Positions 33,213-42,401 of a stretch of DNA of 64,000 bases are shown here, piece after piece. Position 1 is the stretch's first letter, and the number at the start of each line of letters is the position of its first letter. The notes beneath the pieces were generated by a model. It was not told the DNA's origin. It worked only from the letters and a program-made list of their open reading frames with translations, and made no database searches. Source of the stretch: JAEMQF01 sp963850525. Lineage in GTDB: Bacteria > Pseudomonadota > Gammaproteobacteria > Burkholderiales > Burkholderiaceae_C. Location: the NCBI GenBank assembly GCA_963850525.1, contig CAWKLQ010000008.1, forward strand, positions 806,001-870,000, in the 5' to 3' direction. Position numbers and translations under genes: made by a program.

Positions 33213-34238
33213 CTATCGGCTGCGCTCGAGCCCGCTTGCAAAAACCTGCAACGTTGCCGCAGGCACGTCGCCGACCAGCGTGATCCACCATGTGCCCTGC
33301 CTAAGCATCAGCGTCCGGGTCGCGCCCAGCGATGTGGCCAGCGGCCGCTCATGGCGCGCTGGATCGTAGGGCTCGATGAACAAAGAAACGTGCGTCAGCC
33401 CGTCGGAGAAAATCGACTGCAAGACCTGAGGGTCTGCCGATACGCCTTTCGCGAGTTCGGCACTGTGGGCTGCGTGCATCGGACGACGCACGCAGCTCAC
33501 CTGGCGAAACCCCGGTGGTGCACGGTGCACCACCCAACCCTCCGACGCGAGCGTCGTGGGTGTCATGAGGGGGCGCGCGACGCGGTAGCCTTCGAGTTTG
33601 TGCATAGGCTGCAAGACGCTGTCAACCCGAGGGCGAATGCCGATCGCGACGTCGGAGAACGCAGCCGTCTCGAGAACCTCCAGCTTCTCGCCCAGCACGT
33701 CCGAGCGCAACAGCAAACCCGACGCCTTGTCGGCCCAGAGGCGGTAGCCGAAGCGATGCGAATCGCGCGGGCGCACCCACAGCACATCGGCCTCACGCCC
33801 GGCGATGCGCTCGCCAGCCTGCGCCTGGATGTCGTAGACGTCTTGAATTCGATCGTCACCGGCAATCAAGAGTGCCGGAAACGACGTCAGCAGATCACGC
33901 TGCTCGATACGTGCGGTTCTGCTGGCAGGCCACAGCGTGTGCACGACGTCGTTGTGGCGAAACACCTGCCGCGCCGGCCCATCGAGCGACTCGATGCGCT
34001 CGAACTGGTTGCGGCCATCGCAGAAGTGCGCGATTCGGGCGCTGGCCACCGCCCCGCCGCCACTCACGACAAAGGTCCCGAGAAAATTGTTGCGACTCGC
34101 CGCCTGGTGGATGCGCATGAGCCAGGCGCGCACCGTGGCTTCGGGCAGCCCCTCGCGCCCTGCAGGCTCGGCGGCGAGCGGCGGCGTGAGCGCCGCAGTG
34201 GCCAGAATCGCGCCCAGCGTCAAACTGCGGATCAGCAT
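33213..34238 (-). CDS. rseB: Sigma-E regulatory protein RseB/MucB
   Basis: Periplasmic protein that binds RseA and shields it from site-1 proteolysis; 341 residues. It begins with a signal peptide (MLIRSLTLGAILATAALTPPLAA). The large N-terminal lipid-binding-like domain has FLGTFVVSGGG, HFCDGRNQFERIESLDG and GREADVLWVRPRDSHRFGYRLW; a smaller C-terminal domain starts near GWVVHRAPPGFRQV. Its place between rseA and degP is standard. Confidence 0.92.
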   Translation of the reverse strand: MLIRSLTLGAILATAALTPPLAAEPAGREGLPEATVRAWLMRIHQAASRNNFLGTFVVSGGGAVASARIAHFCDGRNQFERIESLDGPARQVFRHNDVVHTLWPASRTARIEQRDLLTSFPALLIAGDDRIQDVYDIQAQAGERIAGREADVLWVRPRDSHRFGYRLWADKASGLLLRSDVLGEKLEVLETAAFSDVAIGIRPRVDSVLQPMHKLEGYRVARPLMTPTTLASEGWVVHRAPPGFRQVSCVRRPMHAAHSAELAKGVSADPQVLQSIFSDGLTHVSLFIEPYDPARHERPLATSLGATRTLMLRQGTWWITLVGDVPAATLQVFASGLERSR

Positions 34239-34256
34239 GCGCAGCTGCTTCGGCGT

Positions 34257-34886
34257 TCAGCGATTCGAGGCATCGGAGGTTGCACCGCGCAAAAAAGTTG
34301 ACGGCACACCGAGCGCCGAGACCCCAGAAAAGTGCTTGTGCGCATCGAGGTAGCGATCCAGCCTTGCGTCGCGCACGAGCTTGCCGTCGACGAACACCGG
34401 CGGGCGGGTCGACTCGAAAGGCCGTGACGCGGCGTCGGCGAAGCTTGCCGGCGCGTCGCCTGCGAGGCTGATCTTGACGGCACTCGAATCAAGCGACGGC
34501 CCACCCAGAACAATCAAGACCCCGGCCACTGCGGCAAAACCCGCGGCAACCGCGGCCAGCGCTGTCCAGGGCCGCGCGCTTCGCTGCGAACGCGTCGCCG
34601 GCGTGCCGGGCAGCGCCGGTGCGGGCGCAAGAATCACGGGTTCACGCTGCAATCGCTCGCGCAATTTGTCCAGCATCGCGCGGTCGGCCGCCGGGCTGCT
34701 CGCCAGGTCATCCGAGCGAAGCACATCGCCGATCAGATGGTAAGCGTGCCACGTCGCATGGGACGACGCCCCCGTGCGCCAGCTCGCGCAGGCGCGCGCC
34801 ACTTCACTCGCGCCGAGTTCACCATCGGCAAGTGCCGAAAGCTGCTCTGCCTCGTGCGCAGACTCGTTGGATAGGCTCAATTTCAT
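34257..34886 (-). CDS. rseA: Anti-sigma-E factor RseA/MucA
   Basis: Inner-membrane anti-sigma factor, 209 residues. The cytoplasmic N-terminus has the RseA signature EQLSALADGEL and the WHAYHLIGDVLRSDDL block that binds sigma-E. A single membrane segment (WTALAAVAAGFAAVAGVLIVLGG, ~residues 107-130) leads to a periplasmic tail of about 80 residues for RseB binding. It lies 24 bases after rpoE. Confidence 0.93.
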   Translation of the reverse strand: MKLSLSNESAHEAEQLSALADGELGASEVARACASWRTGASSHATWHAYHLIGDVLRSDDLASSPAADRAMLDKLRERLQREPVILAPAPALPGTPATRSQRSARPWTALAAVAAGFAAVAGVLIVLGGPSLDSSAVKISLAGDAPASFADAASRPFESTRPPVFVDGKLVRDARLDRYLDAHKHFSGVSALGVPSTFLRGATSDASNR

Positions 34887-34910
34887 TCCTTTCGCGGCGC
34901 CGATTCGCCC

Positions 34911-35519
34911 CTACCATCTGCCACCTTCGCGCGTTCCCAGCAGAGGGCGCAGCCGCTCGGCAATGGCTTCGCGCGCCCTGAAGATGCGCGAACGCACCGT
35001 GCCGATGGGGCAATTCATCAGTTCGGCGATTTCCTCGTAGCTCAGTCCTTCGATTTCGCGCAGCGTGATCGCCTGGCGAAGTTCCTCTGACAGCGCTTGC
35101 ATCGCCGAGTTCACTGCCGCCGCGATTTGTTTGCTGGCCAGCAGACCCTCCGGGGTTTCGCCGTCGCTTAGTTCGTTCTCGACCCGCGAAGTTTCATCGT
35201 CGTCGCCGCGTGAGGCGAGCGCGGATTCGGTCACGGTTGGATCGCGCTTGAGCTCCATCAGCGCCTTCTTGGCCGTGTTCACGGCAATCCGGTACAGCCA
35301 CGTATAAAAGGCGCTCTCGCCGCGGAATTGAGGGAGGGCCCGGTAGGCGCGGATGAACGTCTCCTGGGCGATGTCGGGAATGAGGTCGACGTCGCGCACC
35401 ATGCGGCCGATCAAGCGCTCGATCCTTCGCTGGTACTTGACGACGAGCATCTCGAACGCCTTGACGTCACCCGCTTTGGTTCGATCGACAAGCGCGGCAT
35501 CTGCATCGGGGGAGTTCAT
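34911..35519 (-). CDS. rpoE: RNA polymerase sigma factor RpoE (ECF, envelope stress)
   Basis: 202-residue ECF sigma factor. Region 2 holds DLIPDIAQETFIRAYRALPQFRGESAFYTWLYRIAVNTAKK, and region 4 holds LREIEGLSYEEIAELMNCPIGTVRSRIFRAREAI. These motifs and the following rseA-rseB-degP genes identify it as the sigma-E of the envelope stress response. ATG 35519 gives the standard N-terminus. No convincing autoregulatory sigma-E promoter could be picked out by eye just upstream. Confidence 0.96.
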   Translation of the reverse strand: MNSPDADAALVDRTKAGDVKAFEMLVVKYQRRIERLIGRMVRDVDLIPDIAQETFIRAYRALPQFRGESAFYTWLYRIAVNTAKKALMELKRDPTVTESALASRGDDDETSRVENELSDGETPEGLLASKQIAAAVNSAMQALSEELRQAITLREIEGLSYEEIAELMNCPIGTVRSRIFRAREAIAERLRPLLGTREGGRW

Positions 35520-35529
35520 TCGAACCGTG

Positions 35530-36015
35530 TTATTCGACGTGGGCGCCTCGGGCGGAATCGTCCCTGACCTGCCGTGCTGAAGAATATATCGCACAGCGAA
35601 GCGCGTGCCACTGCGCCTGCGGCGGACTGAACTGCACCGGCACCCAACGCGGTCGAGCCCCCGCCTCACGGGAAGAGGGAATGAAGCGCAGCAACATCCA
35701 CGCGCCGAGGTCGATGCGAAGCCGCACCTCGCCAGCCGTCGGCGCCTCGCCCGCGCGATCGGCGCTCCCGACCCACCACACTGACCCGTCGAATGCCAAG
35801 GTCACGGGAACCACGCGCCACAGCGACACCGCGAGGCCCACAGCTCCCGCAACAAGCAACAGAGCCAACCACATCGTCGCTTGATGTTCCGCCCGGTGCG
35901 ACTGGACCGCCCAGGCACAAAGCACCGCGACCGCGCTCATCGCGAGCGCCAGCACCCCGCCACGCCAGACTGCAAAGTTGCGAATCGTGATGCGTACCGC
36001 CGGCAGTTCGCCCAT
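35530..36015 (-). CDS. Small two-span membrane protein, possibly YgfX/CptA-like
   Basis: 161 residues. Two hydrophobic segments lie near the N-terminus (GGVLALAMSAVAVLCAWAV and TMWLALLLVAGAVGLAVSLW). A beta-rich tail follows with LAFDGSVWWVGS, LRIDLGAWMLLRF and RPRWVPVQFSPPQAQWHALRCAIY. This layout, with a D-G-x-W strand and an ending R-W-x-P...W..LRC..Y, resembles YgfX/CptA proteins, but I rank that as tentative. It lies between fabF and rpoE. ATG 36015 follows the fabF stop by 19 bases; a longer start inside fabF is less likely. Confidence 0.6.
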   Translation of the reverse strand: MGELPAVRITIRNFAVWRGGVLALAMSAVAVLCAWAVQSHRAEHQATMWLALLLVAGAVGLAVSLWRVVPVTLAFDGSVWWVGSADRAGEAPTAGEVRLRIDLGAWMLLRFIPSSREAGARPRWVPVQFSPPQAQWHALRCAIYSSARQVRDDSARGAHVE

Positions 36016-36034
36016 GCGGGAAGTTGCAGCGTCT

Positions 36035-37279
36035 TCAGGCCCGCCTAAAAATAAGCGTACCGTTCGTCCCACCGAACCCGAAATTGTTCTTCATCGCGTA
36101 CTCGATCTTCATCGCCCTCGCCTCGTTGGCGCAGTAGTCGAGGTCGCACTCGGGATCCTGATTGAAGATGTTGATCGTCGGCGGCGAGACCTGGTGGTGC
36201 AACGCCAGGACCGTGAACACCGATTCGATGCCCCCGGCACCGCCGAGCAGGTGGCCCGTCATCGACTTGGTCGAATTGACCACGACCGCGCGCGCGTGAT
36301 CGCCCAAGGCGAGCTTGATCGCGTTCGTTTCGTTGACGTCTCCGAGCGGTGTCGATGTCCCGTGGGCGTTCAGGTATTGCACCTGGCTGGCGTTCAGACC
36401 GGCGTTGCGCAGCGCCGCTTTCATGGCGCGTTTGGGGCCGTCGACGCTTGGCGCGGTCATGTGGAAGGCGTCGGCGCCCATGCCAAAACCTGTGAGTTCG
36501 GCATAGACCTTCGCGCCGCGCCGCTTTGCGTGTTCATATTCTTCGAGCACGACCACTCCCGCGCCCTCGCCCAGAACAAAACCGTCTCGGTCTTTGTCCC
36601 ACGGGCGCGACGCGGTTTGCGGATCGTCGTTGCGCGTAGACAAAGCGCGCGCCGCGGCGAAGCCACCCACGCCCAGGGGCGAAATCGTCGCCTCGGATCC
36701 ACCCGCAATCATCACGTCGGCGTCGCCGTACTCGATCAACCGTCCGGCTTCGCCGATGCAGTGCAGCCCCGTCGTGCACGCCGTGGCGATCGCCAGGTTC
36801 GGCCCCTGAAACCCGAAGTGGATCGAGACATGCCCGGAAATCATGTTGATGATCGACGCCGGAACGAAGAACGGCGAGATGCGCCGCGCACCGCGCGTCA
36901 CGTAGTCGGCGTGGGTTTCTTCGATCATCGGCAGGCCGCCGATCCCCGACCCCACCAGGCAGCCGATGCGCTCGGCCTGCTCTTCATTGAGTGCGTCGTT
37001 GATCGGCAAACCCGAATCGCGCACGGCCTGAATCGACGCCGCCATCCCGAAGTGGATGAAGGTGTCCATGTGGCGCGCGTCTTTGGCCGGGAAATACTCC
37101 TCGACTTTGAAGCCCTTGACCTCGCCCGCAAAGCGGCACGCCAACTGAGCCGCATCGAACTTGGTGATGGGGCCAATGCCACCACGGCCGGCCAGGATGT
37201 TGGCCCAAGCTTCGGCCACACCGTTGCCCACCGGGCTCACCAAGCCCAGGCCGGTCACGACGACGCGACGCCGGCTCAT
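36035..37279 (-). CDS. fabF: 3-oxoacyl-ACP synthase II (FabF)
   Basis: Condensing enzyme that elongates acyl-ACP with malonyl-ACP, 414 residues. The catalytic cysteine is in AIATACTTGLHCIGEAG, and the histidines are in LNAHGTSTPLGDV and STKSMTGHLLGGAGG. The C-terminal NNFGFGGTNGTLIFRRA is typical. It is the last of the fabH-fabD-fabG-acpP-fabF run. Confidence 0.97.
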   Translation of the reverse strand: MSRRRVVVTGLGLVSPVGNGVAEAWANILAGRGGIGPITKFDAAQLACRFAGEVKGFKVEEYFPAKDARHMDTFIHFGMAASIQAVRDSGLPINDALNEEQAERIGCLVGSGIGGLPMIEETHADYVTRGARRISPFFVPASIINMISGHVSIHFGFQGPNLAIATACTTGLHCIGEAGRLIEYGDADVMIAGGSEATISPLGVGGFAAARALSTRNDDPQTASRPWDKDRDGFVLGEGAGVVVLEEYEHAKRRGAKVYAELTGFGMGADAFHMTAPSVDGPKRAMKAALRNAGLNASQVQYLNAHGTSTPLGDVNETNAIKLALGDHARAVVVNSTKSMTGHLLGGAGGIESVFTVLALHHQVSPPTINIFNQDPECDLDYCANEARAMKIEYAMKNNFGFGGTNGTLIFRRA

Positions 37280-37318
37280 CGATGGGTCTCGGCTGGAGTC
37301 CGCGTGTCCGGAAGCAGA

Positions 37319-37561
37319 CTAGGCCGCCTTCTGATGCTTGACCGCGTAGTCGATGGCGAGCTGAACTGTCGTGATCTTCTCCGCCTCTTCGTCGGGAATC
37401 TCGATGCCGAATTCGTCTTCGAGCGCCATCACGAGTTCCACCGTGTCAAGTGAATCGGCCCCGAGATCTGCGACGAACGCCTTCGCATTGGCCACGTCGG
37501 ACTCGGGCACGCCGAGCTGCTCGGCAATGATCTTCTTCACACGTGCTTCGATATCGCTCAT
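37319..37561 (-). CDS. acpP: Acyl carrier protein
   Basis: 80-residue acidic carrier of growing fatty acids. The phosphopantetheine serine is S37 in LGADSLDTVELVMALEDEF, and the flanking helices (SDIEARVKKIIAEQLGV; IPDEEAEKITTVQLAIDYA) are highly conserved. It lies between fabG and fabF, as in nearly all proteobacteria. A GGAGGAGTC site precedes the ATG. Confidence 0.98.
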   Translation of the reverse strand: MSDIEARVKKIIAEQLGVPESDVANAKAFVADLGADSLDTVELVMALEDEFGIEIPDEEAEKITTVQLAIDYAVKHQKAA

Positions 37562-37637
37562 GACTCCTCCAGGAGTAATTGTAAGAAACAGCGCGGCATT
37601 CTAAGGCCAGCGACAGACGCGATTCCCCGCGCCGGCG

Positions 37638-38387
37638 TCACTGCATGAACATGCCGCCATTGACGTGCAATTCGGTCCCCGTGAGGTAGCCAGCCTTGGG
37701 CGAGGCAAGAAACGCCACGGCGTTGGCCACCTCGCCGGCCTGACCCAAGCGCCCTACCGGGATTTGCGCCATCAGGGCGCTGGTCTGGGCTTCGCTCAGC
37801 GACTTGGTCATGTCGGTTTCGATGAACCCCGGCGCCACGCAGTTCACCGTGATGCCGCGGCTGCCCAACTCGCGCGCCAGGGAGCGCGTCATTCCGGCCA
37901 CACCCGCTTTGGCCGCGGCGTAGTTCGCCTGGCCGGCGTTGCCCATCGACGCGACGACCGACGTGATGTTGACGATGCGCCCATAGCGCTGCTTCATCAT
38001 CGGGCGCACGACGGCGCGACACAGGCGAAACACCGCGCTCAGGTTGGTGTCCAGAACCGCGTTCCAGTCGTCGTCTTTCATGCGCATCGACAACGTGTCG
38101 CGCGTGATGCCGGCGTTGTTGACGAGCACGTGCAAGGCGCCGTCCAACTTCAGGATTTCCTCAAGCACCGCGTCGACGCCTGCACTGTCATTCACGTTCA
38201 AGCACACGCCCCGGCTGCCTGGGTAGGCCGACAGCGCGTCGCCGATCGCCCGCGCGCCGGCGTCGCTGGTCGCGGTACCGATGACTCTCGCGCCGAGCCC
38301 CGCCAGTTCCAGCGCGATCGCACGACCGATACCGCGCGAGGCTCCCGTCACGAGGGCAACTTGCCCCGCCAACAGGCTGGCGCTCAC
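37638..38387 (-). CDS. fabG: 3-oxoacyl-ACP reductase (FabG)
   Basis: NADPH-dependent short-chain dehydrogenase, 249 residues. TGASRGIGRAIALELAGLG is the cofactor site, NNAGITRDTLSMRMKDDDW the NAG motif, and the Ser-Tyr-Lys triad is in NITSVVASMGNAGQANYAAAKAG. The C-terminus GYLTGTELHVNGGMFM is typical of true FabG. Translation starts at GTG 38387, overlapping the fabD stop as GTGA; the longer open frame upstream is a shadow of fabD. Confidence 0.96.
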   Translation of the reverse strand: MSASLLAGQVALVTGASRGIGRAIALELAGLGARVIGTATSDAGARAIGDALSAYPGSRGVCLNVNDSAGVDAVLEEILKLDGALHVLVNNAGITRDTLSMRMKDDDWNAVLDTNLSAVFRLCRAVVRPMMKQRYGRIVNITSVVASMGNAGQANYAAAKAGVAGMTRSLARELGSRGITVNCVAPGFIETDMTKSLSEAQTSALMAQIPVGRLGQAGEVANAVAFLASPKAGYLTGTELHVNGGMFMQ

Positions 38388-39331
38388 GACACACCCCCCA
38401 GCGCAGCGGCAGCTGCCGCCAGGCTCGCTGGGTCGAACACATTGCCCGCGGCCATTTCGGGTTCGATGCGCTTGACCGTTCCCGCCAACACCTTGCCCGG
38501 GCCGCATTCGAGCATGATTGCCACACCTTGCGCGCGCATCGACTGAACCAGTTCGACCCAACGCACCGGGGCAAACGCCTGCCGGTACAGTGCGTCGCGA
38601 ATCGCCTCGGGATCGGTGTTGATCCGAACGTCGACATTGTTGATTACTGCAACACGTGGCGCAGCGAACGCTGTCGCCGCGAGGCGCACCTTCAAGCGCT
38701 CTGCCGCGGGCTTCATCAGGCTCGAGTGAAACGGCGCTGACACCGCCAGCAGCATCGCGCGTTTCGCGCCGCGCGCCTTCAGCACCTCGCAGGCCTTGTC
38801 CACGCCCGCCTTGGTTCCGGCGATGACGATCTGTTTGGGGTCGTTGAAATTGACGGCTTCGACGACTTGCGCGCTCCCCGCGCTGAGTTCGACGCAGGTA
38901 TCGCGCACGACTGCCGCGTCCAGACCGAGCACTGCCGCCATCGCCCCGGTGCCCGCCGGCACCGCGTCTTGCATGGCTTGCGCGCGAAAGCGCACCAGCG
39001 GCAAGGCATCGGCAAAAGTCAGCGAGCCTGCGGCGACGAGCGCGGTGTACTCGCCCAGCGAATGGCCCGCAAAAAATGCGGGCGTCCGCCCCGTGTGCCC
39101 GAGCCAGGCGCGGTAACACGCGAGCCCGGCCGTCAGCATCACGGGCTGCGTATTCGTCGTCAGTTCGAGCGCCTCTTTCGGGCCTTCGCGAATCAGCCGG
39201 CCGACGTCTTCACCCAAGACGCTGGAGGCTTCAGCCAGGGTTTCACGAACCGCGGGGTGGTCACCCCACGCGTCGAGCATGCCCACCGACTGCGAGCCTT
39301 GGCCTGGAAAGACGATGGCGAATGAGTTCAT
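38384..39331 (-). CDS. fabD: Malonyl-CoA:ACP transacylase (FabD)
   Basis: Loads malonyl groups onto AcpP; 315 residues. FVFPGQGSQ-like opening (IVFPGQGSQSVGML), the active-site serine in GHSLGEYTALVAAG, the arginine in VRFRAQAMQ and the histidine in VSAPFHSSLMKPAAERL are present. ATG 39331 gives MNSFAIVFPGQG. It is coupled to fabG by a GTGA overlap and lies 33 bases after fabH. Confidence 0.96.
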   Translation of the reverse strand: MNSFAIVFPGQGSQSVGMLDAWGDHPAVRETLAEASSVLGEDVGRLIREGPKEALELTTNTQPVMLTAGLACYRAWLGHTGRTPAFFAGHSLGEYTALVAAGSLTFADALPLVRFRAQAMQDAVPAGTGAMAAVLGLDAAVVRDTCVELSAGSAQVVEAVNFNDPKQIVIAGTKAGVDKACEVLKARGAKRAMLLAVSAPFHSSLMKPAAERLKVRLAATAFAAPRVAVINNVDVRINTDPEAIRDALYRQAFAPVRWVELVQSMRAQGVAIMLECGPGKVLAGTVKRIEPEMAAGNVFDPASLAAAAAALGGVS

Positions 39332-39364
39332 GACGATGGAAATTTGGCAGTCGGCGCCGTGCAA

Positions 39365-40354
39365 TCAAAGGTCGAGCAGCACCGCACCCCAGGTGAACCC
39401 ACCGCCCACGCCTTCGAGCATGACGGTGTCTCCGGGTTGAATCTTGCCGCCGCGCACCGCGTGGTCCAGCGCCAATGGGATTGACGCTGCCGACGTGTTG
39501 CCGTGTTCATCGACAGTGACGATGAGCTTTTCGAGCGGCAATTTGAGCTTCTTCGCCGTGCCCTGCATGATGCGGATATTCGCCTGGTGCGGTATCAGCC
39601 AGTCGATATCGGCTTCCGTGCGCTCGGCCTTGGCGAGCACCGATCGCGCAACGCCCTCGAGCACGCTCACCGCAAGTTTGAACACCGCCGGGCCGTCCAT
39701 CTTCAACAAGGGGTTGCCGATGACCTTGCCCCCTGACACCGTGCCCGGCGTGCACAGGATGTCGGCGTAGCGGCCGTCGGCATGCAATTCGCAGGCGAGA
39801 ATGCCAGGCGTGTGGCTGCGCTCCAGCACCACGGCGCCGGCGCCGTCGCCGAACAGCACGCAAGTGGTGCGGTCGGTGAAATCGAGAATGCGCGAAAACA
39901 CTTCGGCACCGATGATCAACGCCTTGGACGCCGCGCCCGTGCGAATCATTGAATCGGCAATCGTCAGCGCATAGACGAAGCCCGAACAGACTGCCTGCAC
40001 GTCGAACGCCGCGCAACCTCGCACCCCCAGCTTCTGCTGCACGATGCACGCCGTGCTGGGGAAAATCATGTCAGGCGTGGACGTGGCAACGACGATCAGG
40101 TCGATCGACGCGGCGTCGCAGTCGGCGGCGGCCAACGCCCGCTTCGCCGCCTCGAGCGCCAGGTCGCTGCACACATCCTTTTGCCGCGCGAAATGGCGTG
40201 CCTTGATTCCGGTGCGCTCGAAAATCCACGCATCGGACGTCTCGATGCCCGACTCCGCCAGGCGCTGCGTCAGCGCTTCATTGCTGACACGATGACTCGG
40301 CAGAAAACTGCCCGTGCCGGTGATTCGCGAATGGGACTGCAGGTTGGAGCTCAT
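39365..40354 (-). CDS. fabH: 3-oxoacyl-ACP synthase III (FabH)
   Basis: Starts fatty acid synthesis by condensing acetyl-CoA with malonyl-ACP; 329 residues. The Cys-His-Asn triad is visible: C in DVQAVCSGFVYAL, H in WLIPHQANIRIMQ, N in DEHGNTSAASIPLAL. The Gly-rich C-terminus MLEGVGGGFTWGAVLL is standard. It is four bases after plsX. Confidence 0.97.
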   Translation of the reverse strand: MSSNLQSHSRITGTGSFLPSHRVSNEALTQRLAESGIETSDAWIFERTGIKARHFARQKDVCSDLALEAAKRALAAADCDAASIDLIVVATSTPDMIFPSTACIVQQKLGVRGCAAFDVQAVCSGFVYALTIADSMIRTGAASKALIIGAEVFSRILDFTDRTTCVLFGDGAGAVVLERSHTPGILACELHADGRYADILCTPGTVSGGKVIGNPLLKMDGPAVFKLAVSVLEGVARSVLAKAERTEADIDWLIPHQANIRIMQGTAKKLKLPLEKLIVTVDEHGNTSAASIPLALDHAVRGGKIQPGDTVMLEGVGGGFTWGAVLLDL

Positions 40355-40358
40355 GCGC

Positions 40359-41447
40359 TCATACGCTCAGGGATGCATCAGACGTCTCGGGAGCGGCCGA
40401 TCCGGCTGAGCCCGGCATCGCTGCCAGTGTCTCGCGAATTCGGTCGTGCACGCGGTCCAGCAGACGATTGCTGGCGGCATCATAAGCGCGATTCAGTGCC
40501 TGCTCGAAAGCGTAAGCATCGGACCCGCCATGCGCCTTGAACACCAGGCCACGCAGGCCGAGCAGCGCGCCGCCACTGTAGCGGCGGTGATCGACACGGC
40601 GCTTGAAATGGTTCAACACGGGCAGCGCCACCACCGCGGCCAACTTGGTAAAAATGCTGCGCGTGAACTCCTGCCTGATGAACGAGGTGAGCATCGCCGC
40701 AAGTCCTTCGGCCGTCTTGAGCATCACGTTGCCGACGAAACCATCGCAGACGACGATGTCGGTCGTGCCCTTGAAGACATCGTTTCCTTCGACGTTGCCG
40801 TAGAAATTCAGGTGCCCGTCGGCCGCCGCGGCGCGCAACAGCTCCGCGGCTTGCTTGATGACTTCGTTGCCCTTCATCGCTTCTTCGCCGATGTTGAGCA
40901 GGCCCACCGTGGGGTTGTCATTGCCGCCGACCGCGGCGACCAGGGCGCTGCCCATCACCGCGAACTGCAGCAGGTTCTGCGCCGTGCAATCGACGTTGGC
41001 GCCGAGGTCGAGCACCGTCGTGAAGCCGTCTTTTTGATTGGGCAGCACTGCCGCGATCGCCGGCCGGTCGATGCCCTCCAGCGTCTTCAGCACGTATCGC
41101 GCCAGTGCCATCAGCGCGCCGGTGTTGCCCGCCGAAACGCTGGCCTGCGCCCGCGCAACGCCGTGTTCGTCGGCTTTGGCCAGGCGCAGCGCCACGCGCA
41201 TCGAAGAATCCTTCTTGCGACGCAAGGCAACTTCGACCGGGTCGTCCATCTCGACGACTTCCGATGCGTTGACGATCGAGCAGCGTTCCCAGGAGGACGC
41301 TGCGAGCAGTTCTGCTTCGCGGCCGACAAGAAAGAGTTCAGCCCGCGGGTGCGCCGCCAAGAAGGCCTGGCAGGCCGGCAGCGTGACCGACGGGCCGTGG
41401 TCGCCCCCCATGCAATCGACGGCGAGCCTGATCACATCAGATTTCAA
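40359..41447 (-). CDS. plsX: Phosphate acyltransferase PlsX
   Basis: Makes acyl-phosphate from acyl-ACP for phospholipid synthesis; a peripheral membrane enzyme. It has 362 residues, with LAVDCMGGDHGPSVTLPA at the N-terminus, SAGNTGALMALARYVLK, LGANVDCTAQNLLQFAVMG, and LNIGEEAMKGNEVIKQA. The C-terminus after ~335 is a short variable tail. It sits between rpmF and fabH in the classical order. Confidence 0.96.
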   Translation of the reverse strand: MKSDVIRLAVDCMGGDHGPSVTLPACQAFLAAHPRAELFLVGREAELLAASSWERCSIVNASEVVEMDDPVEVALRRKKDSSMRVALRLAKADEHGVARAQASVSAGNTGALMALARYVLKTLEGIDRPAIAAVLPNQKDGFTTVLDLGANVDCTAQNLLQFAVMGSALVAAVGGNDNPTVGLLNIGEEAMKGNEVIKQAAELLRAAAADGHLNFYGNVEGNDVFKGTTDIVVCDGFVGNVMLKTAEGLAAMLTSFIRQEFTRSIFTKLAAVVALPVLNHFKRRVDHRRYSGGALLGLRGLVFKAHGGSDAYAFEQALNRAYDAASNRLLDRVHDRIRETLAAMPGSAGSAAPETSDASLSV

Positions 41448-41513
41448 CAGGACTTGTCGAACATCGGCACGCCACGCTTGCGCGCGATGCCCCCACGTCC
41501 GGCGCGGGACCGA

Positions 41514-41696
41514 TCAGGCGTCAGCCTTGGTCTTCAGCACCTTGCGCCCACGGTAGAAGCCGTTCGGGCTGAGATGGTGGCGCAGGTGCGACTCGCCCGT
41601 CGTCGGCTCGATGGCCGTGCCCGGGGTATTCAATGCATTGTGGGCGCGGTGCATGCCACGCTTGGAGGGGGACTTCTTGTTCTGCTGGACGGCCAT
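41514..41696 (-). CDS. rpmF: 50S ribosomal protein L32
   Basis: 60-residue ribosomal protein. MAVQQNKKSPSKRGMHRAH is the L32 signature; GESHLRHHLSPNGFYRGRKV completes it. The two cysteine pairs found in zinc-binding L32 forms are absent, the usual case in proteobacteria. A GGAGAA site precedes the ATG. It lies upstream of plsX and downstream of yceD. Confidence 0.97.
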   Translation of the reverse strand: MAVQQNKKSPSKRGMHRAHNALNTPGTAIEPTTGESHLRHHLSPNGFYRGRKVLKTKADA

Positions 41697-41815
41697 GGGG
41701 TTCTCCTGGGGCCGCGTGGTGACACGGGGCCGGGGTCGGCAGCAGCGAAAGGTGCATCGTCGATGACCGACCTACGCCGCGCGAAAGGCGCGAATTCTAG
41801 CATCAGGGCCGGCTG

Positions 41816-42364
41816 TCAGCCCTTGGCTGCGCCGCGCTTGAGCGCTGCCAGCGCAGCGAACGGGTTTGGGCGCTCGGGCCCGGCCTCGCCCGAAGCTTCG
41901 GGCAAAGGTTGGGGGCACTGCTCGTGCTTCGGCACCAGCGGGAGGCAGAGCAGCAACTCGTCTTCCACCAATTCGTGCAGGTCGAGTTCCCGGGTCAGGG
42001 CCAACACGTCGTCTTCGCACTGCGCATCGAGTTCCGCTGCCGCGGCTTCGCCATCAACGAAGCGGAAACTGCGCTGCGCATCGAGCGCCGCTGCAACAGG
42101 CTCCAGGCATCGCTGGCAGACCAGTTGCAGCCGGGCACGCACGTTCAGATGCAGCCAAATCTGCGCCGGCCCACTTGCCGCCTTGCGCCACTCGCCGCGA
42201 ACCTCCCAAGACGCCGCCGCTTCATTGGCAAGCCCGGCCTCGGAGTGCGCCATTTCGGCCAGGCGTGGCAACTCCGGCAGTGGCAGGAGCCCGCGCAATT
42301 CACCAGCCGCTTCGGCGAATGCCGCCACGTCGAGGCGGCATGGGTCGAGCGAACGCTTTGCCAT
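41816..42364 (-). CDS. yceD: YceD/DUF177 family protein
   Basis: 182 residues. The DUF177 core is LQLVCQRCLEPVAAALDAQRSFRFV with the C-x-x-C pair, followed by the acidic LDAQCEDDVLALTRELDLHELVEDELLLCLPLVPKH. In bacteria and plastids this family is linked to 23S rRNA/50S biogenesis, and its gene nearly always precedes rpmF, as here. The N-terminal ~60 residues are less conserved. Confidence 0.92.
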   Translation of the reverse strand: MAKRSLDPCRLDVAAFAEAAGELRGLLPLPELPRLAEMAHSEAGLANEAAASWEVRGEWRKAASGPAQIWLHLNVRARLQLVCQRCLEPVAAALDAQRSFRFVDGEAAAAELDAQCEDDVLALTRELDLHELVEDELLLCLPLVPKHEQCPQPLPEASGEAGPERPNPFAALAALKRGAAKG

Positions 42365-42401
42365 CCCCAGAGTTTACGGGGCCGAATGGGACAATGCCGC
42401 G

